A stretch of 64,000 nt of DNA from Pelomyxa schiedti (lineage: Eukaryota > Evosea > Pelobiontida > Pelomyxidae), in contig JAHLWZ010000720.1 of assembly GCA_020536535.1 (NCBI GenBank), positions 20,571-84,570 on the forward strand, written 5' to 3'. Positions within the stretch are counted from its first letter, which is position 1; each line of letters begins with the position of its first letter. A program made the position numbers and the translations under genes. Below are positions 37,407 to 47,859 of this stretch, piece by piece. Below the pieces are notes generated by a model. That model saw only the letters and a list, made by a program, of their open reading frames with translations, was not told the DNA's origin and ran no database searches.

Positions 37407-37527
37407 TGTAACACCTCTCAACTCTACTCTCATTGTAACTGGAAATGTACAAACAAAAGAAACAACTTGGACATATCTCACTTCAATCCATTTTAAAATT
37501 TCAAAATAAAAAAAAAAAACAAACACG

Positions 37528-38595
37528 ATGGCGCCTTCCGCAGTGCGAGCACTTGCTCGTGTTGTAGGAGTGCTTTGTGCGGTAGTTGTTATTATGGGTG
37601 CCGATGTGCGAAGTGCGAATAGAACGGCAGATGGGAGAGGATGCATTCACACGAAACTTTCCGCTCACTGTTCTTTTGCCCCACAGAAGGATTGGTCATA
37701 CATGATGTGAGTGACTGAGGTTTTAGCTCTTCTTCTTTTCACTGTCTGTGTGGGGGTGATTGATTGAAGTTCTGGAATAGATTCGTTGTTACCTGGCCGG
37801 GAACGTTTTGTAGGGATGGTTGCTGCAGGGTACCTCAGTACACTCCTCATCTTGATCCAGGGTTCATTATACATGGGCTGTGGCCGGACTATGACGGCGG
37901 CAAAGACAAGTTTCCGGTGTGCTGCGAAAGTAGATACTATTCTGAGGAGGCAGTGAAATTGGTCTGTGCAAGTGAGGCTGAATTCGCGGCACTCACACAA
38001 TCCAGTTGAAAGGCCACGAAGAGTTGCAGCAACAATTGGCAGTGGCGTGGCCGGCACTGAAACAGTGCAATTTTTTGCAGTACGAATATGACAAACATGG
38101 AACATGTGCCTCCACAGTGTATGATGGTGAAAATGGTCCACTGGACTACTGGACAGCAGCGGTCAACTTGTGGTACAGCAAAATGACACAGTGTATAGTC
38201 TTTATTGTGAACAGGAATAAACACAATTTCCTTGAGACATTATCACGAGCAGGGATCAAACACAGCACTCCTGATGAAGTTTTCTACTATCACCCTCTCT
38301 TGGACATTCTTTCTATTCTACAAAAGGACACTGGCACAAAGAGTTAGCCTCCATCAAAAAGCCACAAATAACTTACTCCAACACAGTTGGAATTACCTGT
38401 GATGGCAATATGCTCAAAGAAATAAAGTTGTGTGTGGGCCGGCCTTCCCCATCCAACAAGCACTATCTTTCTCCAATAGACTGTCCCAATGCTCTCCTCA
38501 GAGAAGAGAACTCTTGTACTAAATACAACAAAATCATCATTCCTCAGTTCACAAACATCACCAACACAATGGGATGTTCTGCAAGTCAGGCTTAA
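37528..38595 (+). CDS. RNASET2: RNase T2 family endoribonuclease (secreted/lysosomal)
   Basis: The ATG at 37528 begins a signal peptide with a hydrophobic core (VVGVLCAVVVIMGADV). After an intron the active-site block CAS-I, FIIHGLWPDYDGG, is at 37861-37900 with its catalytic His. CAS-II, FLQYEYDKHGTCA, at 38070-38108 keeps the Glu, Lys and His. The usual first His of the HEW/HEY motif is Tyr here. DYWTAAVNLW follows. Cysteine spacing downstream (ITCDGNML, KLCVG, CPNALLREENSC) fits the family. RNase T2 enzymes cut single-stranded RNA in vacuoles or outside the cell. In a phagotroph a role in digesting ingested RNA is inferred. The Tyr change may alter substrate binding, since that His contacts substrate in fungal RNase Rh. 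Introns are near 37705-37770 and 38180-38220. Confidence 0.85.
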
Positions 38596-38770
38596 ATTGT
38601 ATTTCCTTGTAGAATTTTTTGTTACGTTATGGGTTGTACATTAAGCCTGCATATCGATAGGATGGCATAATGACACATTGGCATCTCAATTTCCCTGCGT
38701 AATTTATTTTTTAAGGGAAAATCTTACGACATGAAAAACCATCAAATAAATAAGTTGCATCTACATGCAC

Positions 38771-39479
38771 ATGAAGATTATTCTAGGACTTCTTGTACTC
38801 ATTGGACTCTCTGCAGCAAAGTGGGAGAACTGCGGGACTGCAACAGATGTCATACATATTAACTCCCTCAATGTGTGGTGCCTGTAAATCTTCTTGCCAC
38901 TTACAGATCTTGTAGGTTGCTCCGTCCCCAATCGAGTTCGGAGAGAACATAACAGTGAGCTTCAACATTGACGTATCCGTGAATATCACAGGTATCACGC
39001 AAAAAGTAAAACGCATACTGGTAACTAACCATGCCGCAGCAATGACACTGGATCTAACAATTGAAAAGAATGTGCACCATAAGTGGAGGGTGTATGTAGA
39101 GCACGAGCACTCAGGTGCAATTCTCACTCATTTCAGGATTCCTTGTATTGCTGGCGTTGGGAGCTGCAAATACGAGGACGTGTGCCAGATCCTTAACAGC
39201 ACCGACATCACCTGCCCCGACGAGCTCGTAGTTCACGACATACCGTGCAAGTGTCCCTTCTACGCAGGAAACTACGTGCTGCCCGAAACATCATTTGGCC
39301 CTGTTCCTCTACCTCCACCAGTTCTGGACTGGCTCACCGAAGGTTGGGTTTTTGGTTTCGGTTTCTCTGTTGTTGACTTTGTGGAAACAGGTACTTACAG
39401 AGCAACAACGAAGCTGAGTGATCCCGCAACCAAGAAGCCAATTGGGTGCTATGTGTTTGAATTTGAATTGGACAAGTGA
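38771..39479 (+). CDS. GM2A: GM2-activator-like ML-domain lipid-transfer protein
   Basis: The ATG at 38771 opens a signal peptide (MKIILGLLVLIGLSA). The mature start, KWENCGT, resembles the first Cys strand of ML domains. The main exon has FRIPCIAGVGSCKYEDVCQI at 39133-39192, then CPDELVVHDIPCKCPFYAGN and LPPPVLDWLTEG. After an intron (about 39343-39391) it gives TYRATTKLSD, then CYVFEFELDK and TGA at 39479. The spacing of eight cysteines and the IPC...GSC...CPFxxGxY...GxYR pattern match mammalian GM2 activator. That protein lifts glycosphingolipids out of lysosomal membranes for hydrolase attack. A lysosomal or phagosomal lipid-presenting role is inferred. It lies 175 bp after RNase T2 on the same strand, a pair of digestive-compartment genes. 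Confidence 0.85.
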
Positions 39480-39532
39480 GGGTGCCTTGGCACGTACAGA
39501 ATTTTGTAAAAAGGCTTACAACCAAAAAAAAA

Positions 39533-40467
39533 TCAAGTTTCTGATAATCTTCTACTCACAGCCTCAAAGAGGGCTGCCACATTTTCTCCTGTTTTGGCAC
39601 TGACTTCAAAATAAAGTGGTTTCTTAGCACCACAAGTCTGTAGGAAACTTTCGGCATCAACTTTTTGAACCTGCCGACTTTCCACGAGGTCAATCTTGTT
39701 TCCAACTACAGTAATAAGTACATCAGGAGAGTAATTGGTCACTTCCTCGACCCATCTAGCCATTGTATCGAAAGTAGTCTGTTTGTATCACTGTAAATTT
39801 AATGTGGCACTGTGAAATGTAGATATATTACTATATAGTGCTTTGTTTATTTGGTTGGTTTTTTCACCTTGTTTGTAATATCATACAAAATGAGTGCTGC
39901 TGCTGCACCTAATTTTTCTTTAATCCAAGAATAGGATATTTGGAAATAAAAACCTCTATAATACATTGCTGTCATTGCGCGAAATCTTTCTGCAATCGGG
40001 AGTTAACAATAACCAATTGGCTGGGACAACGAAAATATACCCTCTCCAGCTGTGTCCCATATCTGTGCTGCTGGTTAGCATTTATTTGGGTGTGTTGTGC
40101 GAGGTTACATGAAGTTTTATCTCTTTACCATCAATTTTCATTGTATGGGCTTGAAAAGACACTCTAAATATACGCGGGTAGATACCGTTAGTCAGTTACA
40201 GGCTCCATTAAAATGAAAGCAAAAGGAGGTCACTAACCCGATAGAGAGCTCTGTTTTTTCGAACGTGTTGAACAGCAATCGCTTGATCAAGCACGTCTTC
40301 CCAGTCCGCACATCGCCAAGCAATACTATTTTCAGGCCATCATCTTCCTCTACACTGGCCACTCAGACCGACAAGAGGTGACCACCCAAAGAACAACAGT
40401 AGGTACCTTTTGGCGGGATCACTCCTCCTCTGGGAGGTGGCTTTTTCTTGGACCCAGCGCACCCCAT
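39533..40467 (-). CDS. Ara6-like Rab GTPase with N-terminal dual-acylation signal
   Basis: Exon 1 (ATG 40467) reads MGCAGSKKKPPPRGGVIPP, a textbook N-myristoylation (Gly2) plus palmitoylation (Cys3) signal with a basic patch. After a 45-nt intron the GTPase core follows: LKIVLLGDVRTGKTCLIKRL (P-loop) and IWDTAGE near 40040-40055. AALILYDITN is near 39870-39900, VVGNKIDLVESRQV (N/TKxD) near 39680-39725 and FEVSAKTGENVAALF (SAK) near 39560-39610. It ends VSRRLSET with a stop at 39533, with no CC, CXC or CAAX motif. Conventional Rabs are C-terminally prenylated. Plant ARA6/RabF1 and Plasmodium Rab5b use this N-terminal arrangement instead and act on endosomes. A similar Rab5-branch endosomal role is inferred. 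The 3' end converges on the ML gene. Confidence 0.82.
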
Positions 40468-40704
40468 TCCTTGCGTACTTGGCCTGGTGCGCAACGTGCT
40501 TTGTTCAGTTCAAAGAAAAATGGCGACACAATCACGCCATCTGGTATCTTCCTCTGTCTTTTCTCACAGTGCTGGGAGGGGAGCGGTTCCCGGTAACACT
40601 CCCCCACACCCCGAACTCATCTCGGCCGGTTCTTCTCGAGTGTTGGGTCACCATTCAGAGGAGAATATTCTCATGAGCCAAACTTTGAGATAAATTGCGT
40701 GTCG

Positions 40705-42501
40705 ATGAGCACGACGGTCGCGCCGTCGTTTGTTGCGCCGTGCACGAGCAATGTCCCTCAAGCTCCGCAGTCCACGTCGCAGTACCCGCCGCCGCCGACA
40801 CAACCACCGGCACCAGGAGTAGGCGTCGGGGTGCTGGGCCCCACGCAGCTCCAGCAGCACACACAACTGCAAGAAACAGCAACGGCAGCTGCGGCGGCGA
40901 GCACCGGCGACTACGACGAAGAAATAGGGGAGGCGGGGGAAGAGGGAGAGGGAGAGGGGGAGGGAGTGGGGGAGGGGGAGGGGGAAGCAGAAGGCGAGGG
41001 AGAGGGCAAGAGGAGGAGGGGAAAAAGGGGAGGGAGGAGGAGGAAGACTATGCCCAAGGAGGGGACCAAGAGGACCGTGATGATAGGCGACGAAATGGTT
41101 TCGTTCAAGCTCCTCACAAGAGAGGTATGTATTTGTTTGTTGAGCTATTTTTTTTTTTTTTTCTTTTTTTGTTTTTCCCCCTTCTCTTTCTTCTCTCGGT
41201 GGGTTATTATGTTCACTCACTCTATTTTGTGAAATAGGGCAAGATGGTAAAGGAGTATATCAATGTATGCCTCTCATTCTCTGAAACTCTTTGTGGAAAC
41301 TTCTCTCTTCTTGGTAATTAACTATGTACAATAAAAAAGGAGCCTGTGGAAAGAGTTCCTACGAATTCGTCAAACATGGCTGAAGATGAAGAACTTGAAG
41401 AAGAAGAAGATGTCTCACCTGAATGCAAGTAAAAAGTTTAACCGTTATGAGCCATCCTTTTCTTATGAAAGTTGGCAGGGACAGAAGCGCTCATTGTTAG
41501 AGCCAAAGCTCACTGTGCACACCCCCCTGGTGCCATTCCCCAGCCAAGGAATAATGCCCTGTTAGTCTATGGCACAGAAACCCTCTGCACTACGGATCTA
41601 TTTTCTTACTTTTCGAACTTCTCACCTGTTTCTGCCGAGTGGATTGATGATGCATCATGTACAAAAAATATATTTGTGCAAACTCACCAAATTTAGGTGT
41701 GATTGTTTTCCCAGATCCTGAGACAGCATCCCAGGCATTACTAAAAACAGCATTTTCTACACTCCCCGAAATATCCACAGCACCCACAACAGCTGCGGTA
41801 ACGGCATCAACCACACCCACAGCGGCCACAGAAACCACAACCACAACCACAACCACAGCTACAGCCACAACATCATCAACATCGACTTCAACACCTATCG
41901 TACAACAAAGTGACGGGTGGAGTGCCTGTACCCCAACAAAAGTCAAGGGTGCCACAGTTCGCCTTGCTGCACGAGTGGCAACATCATTGGATGTAAAGCC
42001 TACTGCACCGCAGTTTTCTTTGTTTTATGCCAACTTGTTTCTGGACGACAGGTTTGCACATTTACAAGGTTTCACTCTAACATTTATAAGTGGGAAAGTT
42101 GTGACAAACAAGAGACCGGTGAAAGGTATATAAGCTCAGTCCTGTCGCTACACTCAGACAACTTAAAACCTTCATTCACCTCAACAAAAGGAAAGAGGAG
42201 GGGAAAATACAATGGGCACCATGAAAAAGCAGGCACACCACTTCCAGAAAGCGGCGCAACCAAGAGGAGGAGAAAGAAACTCAAGAAGAAGAAGAGGGTG
42301 GTGGTGGTAAAAACTGAAAGTGACAAGTGAGCACAAAACTATCACCAAAACCTCACTAACCACTCTTCCAGGAATAGCACCACTGCACCAGCACCACTCC
42401 CAGTACCCGGCCCTACATCCGAGATTCCTGCCGTAACATCTATAAAACTAGAACCACTAGTCAACACCACAACAGACCAACACCCAAACTCCATGTCTTG
42501 A
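40705..42501 (+). CDS. NCBP3: Nuclear cap-binding protein subunit 3-like
   Basis: The ATG at 40705 leads a Pro/Gln-rich then strongly acidic Glu/Gly repeat (40920-41000) and a basic run. KEGTKRTVMIGDEMVSFKLL follows. After introns comes an acidic stretch (MAEDEELEEEEDVSPE, 41370-41420). Then there is an RRM-like core, NALLVYGTETLCTTDLFSYF and SAEWIDDASC (41550-41660), with VIVFPDPETASQALL at 41700-41740. The TxDxFxYFxxF...EWIDDxSC pattern matches NCBP3 (formerly C17orf85/ELG), whose WLDD motif marks its cap-binding RRM. NCBP3 pairs with NCBP1 in an alternative cap-binding complex supporting mRNA export. Downstream are a Thr-rich linker and a Lys/Arg-rich block (KRRRKKLKKKKR, 42262-42297), ending at 42501. 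Its presence with THOC2 points to a TREX-linked export route. Identification rests mainly on the RRM motif. Confidence 0.65.
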
Positions 42502-42588
42502 AAAAAACTTACCAAAAAAACCCTCCAAACGAAAACTTATTGCCTTATCTTTTCTTAATCGACAACTAAAAAAAAAAAAAAACTTTCC

Positions 42589-43012
42589 ATGGATGACGTG
42601 AAGATGCTCAAACTAGACACGGCAACTGAGCCCAACTTGGAGCCGCGCTCTGTTTCTCGCCTGAACGAGGACTACGACGTACCCCTGAGACCATCAAATA
42701 CACCAAGTGCGCACTACCTTCCACCCCCGACTTGTGAGAGATGGCCTGCCTCTGTTAGGGAATTGTTGGGAGATTACAGAGCTGGCATGTTCAGGTCTGT
42801 ATTTGGGTACTGATCTCCCTGTGTGTTCCTGAATCTCAGGCAGGTGGGATGTGATGAGGAGTGCTTTGGAGAAGGGCGACTCTGAGGAGGATGCGTTTCT
42901 GATGGCCCTGGAGAGGACTCTCAATCCTGCTGCCACTCATCCAAAGTACGAGGACTGGCTCAATGTTCCACTGGGAAAAGGAGTGCCTCACACTCCCTTG
43001 CTCCAGATGTGA
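42589..43012 (+). CDS. Small unknown protein, about 125 residues
   Basis: The ATG at 42589 starts MDDVKMLKLDTATEPNLEP. A 45-nt intron (about 42796-42840) joins LGDYRAGMFR to WDVMRSALEKGDSEEDAFLM, and it ends GVPHTPLLQM with TGA at 43012. It is soluble and mixed charge, with a helical middle (ALERTLNPAATHPKYEDWL). I do not recognise it. The clean two-exon structure and typical intron length support a real gene. It lies 87 bp after the NCBP3 stop on the same strand. Confidence 0.55.
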
Positions 43013-43198
43013 GTGAGACTCAGATCTTCAGTACTTCCAGATCGCCACGTGAAGTTCATGTGAATGTGATCTCTGGATCTGCCATTTCCAGAAGTGACTC
43101 TCATATCTCCGCTGTGGAAAATTTCGCTTTCGCTGGTGAAACGCGACAAACAAATAATAAAAAAAAAAAAACAAAAGAAACGGGTGCGTTGTAGCGGT

Positions 43199-44288
43199 AT
43201 GGACAGCGACACCACGACAACCACGTCGGGTTGTTGTTGTGAAGTCGATACTACATGCGACGTTGGCGAGGTCTCGGTTTCGTACGACGCTTCGATCCCC
43301 ATCAAATGCGTTGTGGTCGGTAAGATCTCCCTTTTCTGAGTTTATGGCCTTAACTGTAAAAGGCGACGGCTCAGTTGTATGTTCTTTGGAGTGTCATTTT
43401 CGTTTATTTACAAAAGAAAGGGTAAAACCTCAATTTTGATCTCGTACACCTCAAATACATTTCCAAAGGTATCACTTTTTCTTTTCCCTCCCTCTGATCG
43501 TCGTAGGAGTACATTCCTACTGTGTTTGATAACGTATGTTATGAGGATATTCTTCATTAATACGATGTAACTGGTGTCGTAGTACTCCCAGCAGCTAAGC
43601 GTTGACGGGTTTCCTGTTACCTTACACCTGTGGGTAAGTGAGCGTTTTCTTCCCTCTTACCCTCACATCTTTTTAGGATACAGGTAACAGTACTGCTCAC
43701 CTAGGATTCTATTAATAACCTCTTCAGCGGGGCAAGAAGAATATAACCGGGTTCGGCCACTTGCTTATCCAAGTAGTGAGAAATCTTTCCCGGAATAGTA
43801 GCTAATGTATCTTCAGAGTCGGATATTATTATTATTTGTTTTTCTGTTGTGACATTGTCATCTTTTGAGAATGTTACAGAGAAGGTAATCGGTAGCTAAA
43901 TTAAGTTCCTTACCTAAAGTACTTTTCACCAAGTGGGTACCGGAGATTCGGCATCACGTCCCTCATGTACCAATTCTTCTTGTTGGAACCAAAGTTGACC
44001 TTAGGGATGACACACCTGGAGAAACCTCTGAGGGAGACTCTGTTGCCAGTGAAGAAGAATATATCCCATACGAACAAGGAAGTGACCTAGCATCACGTAT
44101 AAAGGCATCAAAATACCTTGAGTGCAGTGCACTTACACGACAAGGAATCGAAGAGGTATTCTACTCCCAGTCTAATCTCCACCATAACCTAGTAAAAGGT
44201 TTTTATTGAAACAGTCCGCACTATTGTCAATAAAACCAAACGTCCACCTGACAAACCACCAAGCAGAAAGTTTTGTGTATTGCTATAG
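43199..44288 (+). CDS. Rac/Rho-family GTPase with Thr/Cys-rich N-terminal extension
   Basis: The ATG at 43199 encodes an unusual leader, MDSDTTTTTSGCCCEVDTTC, before KCVVVGDGSVGKTSILISYT (P-loop, split by two introns). EYIPTVFDN is the effector loop, and VDGFPVTLHLWDTAGQEEYN is assembled from three exons (43600-43760) with the catalytic Gln. RPLAYPSS and FENVTEKWVPEIRHHVPHVP follow, then ILLVGTKVDLRDDTPGE (TKxD) at 43975-44030. An insert-helix region and YLECSALTRQGIEEVF come next, ending KFCVLL with TAG at 44288. CVLL predicts geranylgeranylation. Rho GTPases control actin and polarity. The length after the leader is normal for the family. The N-terminal cysteine cluster could be acylated, but this is a guess. 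Introns are 35-65 nt. Confidence 0.88.
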
Positions 44289-44395
44289 GCAGAGCCGTAA
44301 CTAGAACCATCTCTATTTTAATATGCCTGTATTTCAATAGAAAAAGTTTTTTGAAACAAAAAAAAAAGTTTATCTAAAAGTTGTTGCATTGGTTT

Positions 44396-46729
44396 TTAAA
44401 AAATGAGGAAATCCTCCTTTGGGAGCTCCTTTAGCACAAGGGTGAACTGACCCTGGCTGTCTTCAGTAGAAGACACAGGTTGTGTGACCTGGAATGTTGT
44501 GTTTGGAGAAACGATGACCTCATCCTCCATGGAAACATAAGAGAGATCCTGGATTGCCCTCCCATTCAAAAGGAGAAGCTTGATCAGAACACCACCTCTG
44601 CCTGCAAATCCCCTTGCAGCTGACTCATGTTTCCCGGTCGATGTGAATCCTGTCCACCTCACTATCCTTTCGTTGATGTACTCCCTCCTCATAGTGGCCA
44701 CTGCATCAGCTGGAAGTCCGCGGTAAGTAACCCCCTTAAAATTTGGCAGTTTGGCCAGTGCTGAAAGCAAAGTGAACAAGAAGCTGCTCCAGATTTCGAT
44801 CTTGAATGCCTATTGTCGTTGTTTGCTTGTTGTTGAGTTGTTTTTGTGTTGGATACCAGTCTGTTTCGCAAGTCCCTGTTGAGAACATAATACAAGTTTT
44901 CTTGTGTCGGGCCTGATACTCCAATGTCAAATGTGTAAATAACAATTGCCAACACTTCTTCTCTTGTTAAGTGACATGAAGCGATTATTTCCTTTGTAAA
45001 TAGTCAATTCCACATCGAAAATCACTCTGAGAACACACTGGGGGAGCAAAAAGCATATCATCAGTGAAATCAACGGCAGCAGACAGAATGAGCTGAAGCA
45101 GGGGGATTGCAAGATCCTGTCCCAAGAGTGACTCAACACAAGGCCTTGGCTGGAAGCCCTTAGGAAATCTGAGATAATCTCTGAGAGCTAACTTAGCATC
45201 CATTTCCACATTGACAAGATGACTAGCTTGGAGAGTTTCAGTTTCAAGTCATAATATTAAAAATGGAATTAACATGTGTGCTGTTCCCTGCTACTGGGGC
45301 TAATGTATGTAACCTGCTTGTTAGCATTAAGTATCGCTGCCTGTTGCTTAAGGGCTCTTTCTTTTTCCGCCTTCAATGCCTTTGCTTGCTCTGCCAGTGC
45401 TCTCTCCCTTTCTTTTGTGAGTTCAGTTGCCTGTTGTTCCAGTGCTTCTTGTTTCTCCCTCTTCTCCTTCTCAAGTAATTGAGCGGCTCTCGTCAGCGCT
45501 TCATAGTGCCTTAGAATCTTCTCTATATGTCCCTTTCTAGCTGCAACCTGCAAAGGGGTTTCAGGGAACATGCTGCTTGTGAGGTTGGCATCAATTCCCG
45601 TTGTTTTCATCAGTAGCCTTACACATTGAACACAGCCTGTCTCACAAGCAACATACAGAGGTGACTTGCCACGGAACATTACAATGGGGGAATCAGCGGG
45701 CGGGATATAGTTGACATTGACACGGGAGCACCGAGTCATTGCCACAGCCACAGCCATGTCATAGTTATCTTCAGTGCAAGCAACATGCAGAGGGCACCCG
45801 ATGGTGGTAGATACGTCATTGCGCTTTAGCAACCTCGCAACGACTTCTATGTGTCCAGACTGACAAGCAAGTGATAAGCCAGTGTAGCCAGACGAACTTA
45901 CTGCGTTGACATTGAGTGGTAGGTGCCGGGCCGAACTGAGAAGCAGCTCCAAGACTTCCACCTTTCCCTCACTACAAGCACAGTGGAAGGCAGTCCATCC
46001 GTCTGCGCTTAACACAGAGTTGATGTCCCACGCTGGGTTTTTTTTCAACAGTCTCTTCAGGGTTCCAATGTCACCTCCACAATACGCCTTGAAAAGCTGA
46101 CTAAAATGCAGGTGTGGTTCCTCAGCATCAGTCTAAGTGGTAGGTCAGCAAAAACGTATATTTGTTAAAAAAGTACACACTCCTCCCACATGATGGTTTT
46201 CACTAGCACCTGGGCTTTTGGCAACATGAGACTGCCAATAATAATAGGACAATTCTGTGCGGCAGGCGTCCTCCCACCACTGATGAGACTTCCCATGTGT
46301 GTACTCACCACATTTACATTTACACCGCCTGGTGGTAAATCAATGGAGGCTCGCTATTAAATCATCGCATACACACAACCAACGCAAAATGGTTTAAGGC
46401 AGGTGGCACAGTGCATCGTTCCCAGGTCAGCCCGAAAAGAAGACTCGCAGGAGCATAGAGTGGAGAGAGATGGTGCACAATCTCTACAATCTGAGAACTC
46501 CGTGAGCCGAAGAAGAGAAATGGTTGCCAGTACCTTTGCATGGATTTGTCAAATGGCCTGTACAAATACACTGAAGAACCTTTGCCTGGGGGTTTTTCTC
46601 CAGCCACTACAAAGCGAGTTAAATAGGTAGTGTTTAGTTCCTAACCTTGCTTTTCTGTGACGGCTTTTCAAGGCATGTGTGACGACAGCAATAACAAGTC
46701 TTTCTTGACAGAACCATTGGTGTCTGCAT
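44396..46729 (-). CDS. Zinc-finger / ankyrin / mono-ADP-ribosyltransferase protein
   Basis: Three modules are visible. The N-terminus (ATG 46729, MQTPMVLSRKTCYCCRHTC) is Cys-rich; using an intron near 46498-46540 it gives CICTGHLTNPCKDCRDCAP, then HCATCLKPFCVGC, probably a zinc-binding module. The middle (45560-46090) has about five ankyrin repeats (WTAFHCACSEGKVEVLELLL, GYTGLSLACQSGHIEVVARL, SPLYVACETGCVQCVRLLM, ETPLQVAARKGHIEKIL). A Glu/Lys/Ala coiled coil follows at 45330-45500. The C-terminus is an R-S-E class mono-ADP-ribosyltransferase. It has GVTYRGLPADAV (Arg), GFTSTGKHESAARGF (Ser-Thr-Ser-like) and SMEDEVIVSPNTTF (Glu-x-Glu), ending EDFLIF at 44396. Such enzymes transfer ADP-ribose from NAD+ to arginine. 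Target and location are unknown, and no signal peptide is visible. Exons at 44780-45270 are less certain. Confidence 0.75.
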
Positions 46730-47859
46730 CTTGACGGCTCTTGTGCGCGTGTTCTGCCCAAAAAAGGTTTTGCTTTTTGGAGTCAACTAGGTTCCCTGTT
46801 TTTCTGTGGAATTTCGGCTTCAGTTTATACACCGCTGCAAATCCTTCCTTTTGAGGATGCTATCATTACGCCATTCTTGCACCCTGTGAAGGGTGGCGGA
46901 ATTCAGTTGGCCACATTCCCTCTCTTTCTCCTGGGTGAGTTGTTTCGAGCATCCCTCCCAGCACGCTCATATGAAGTCCTTGATTTCTATGATGTCTTTG
47001 GCATTAGCAAGACAACAGTTTTGGCGCATTTGTTGCCCTCGGTCGCAGCCCACGTCCAGTTTGTCTGAGGGTAAAAAATAGAAGCTGTTTCTACGAACAA
47101 CTGCGGGGGCTGAGTCGCACTCGATCTCAGACGACACGACAGTTCCGCACCAGAGAACAAGACAGCGATGAGGCAACAAACAAAGTTGCTGCAAGCACAA
47201 CCAACAAGGTTTTTTTTTCTGTCAGGGTGATTTCAGCCTTTGGGCGTGATGCAGATCCACGGGGAAAAGGCCCTGCAGCTGGTGTGATACTAGATGTATT
47301 GACATTTAGCATGTGAAGTGCACAAACATCACAATAAAAATTCCTGTTGGCACTGCACTGCATCTCCCACTTATCGGGTTTTTCTGAGGCATTGGCTGCA
47401 TTCTGGTGTTGATACGGGTATCCCTTTAACTGTATTTTTCACACCGCAGGACCACTCTCTATTTTTTCACCTAGGTCTTTTTTTAGGTGGTGGACTTGCT
47501 GGGATGACAGCTAAATACCCCGGCATTGTGCTGGTATCAGAACCACTAGCATGGTGTGCTGGAGTGAGCAACAGTAGCACCACCTGTGGCTCTGGTAAGA
47601 AGGATGAACCCACATTGTGGTGGCAGATGTACTGACAAAGACGATGCTAACCCAATCACACTGGCTGAGTTTTTTTAAAAGCGCGTGAAAAGCAGAAATT
47701 TATCTTTTCTTCTTGTGGAGATTTGTAAGTACGGAATGTTTAGAGACCAGCGTCATCTGGGCTAGTATCTGTTTATGGGTTGTGAGTGATTCCCATGCTC
47801 AACATGGGTGTGTGCACACCTGGGACTGGCTTGGCTACTGGCTGTGCCTCCCATCAATC
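46730..47859. other. Unresolved stretch; possible - strand zinc-finger/TM gene
   Basis: The - strand reads STPECSQCLR, then KWEMQCSANRNFYCDVCALH at 47300-47420, a Cys/His spacing like the zinc modules at 9.05 kb and 46.5 kb. Next is a hydrophobic LLVVLAATLFVASSLSCSL at 47165-47220, then DSAPAVVRRNSFYFLPSDKL. The + strand also has open pieces (IITPFLHPVKGGGIQLATF at 46863; FFHLGLFLGGGLAGMTAKYP at 47464). I cannot choose, so no CDS is claimed. Confidence 0.3.

Noticed and set aside
46800-46870. GFAAVYK on - strand, resembling a kinase glycine loop
   Set aside because: No kinase motifs follow on that strand before the ART gene.
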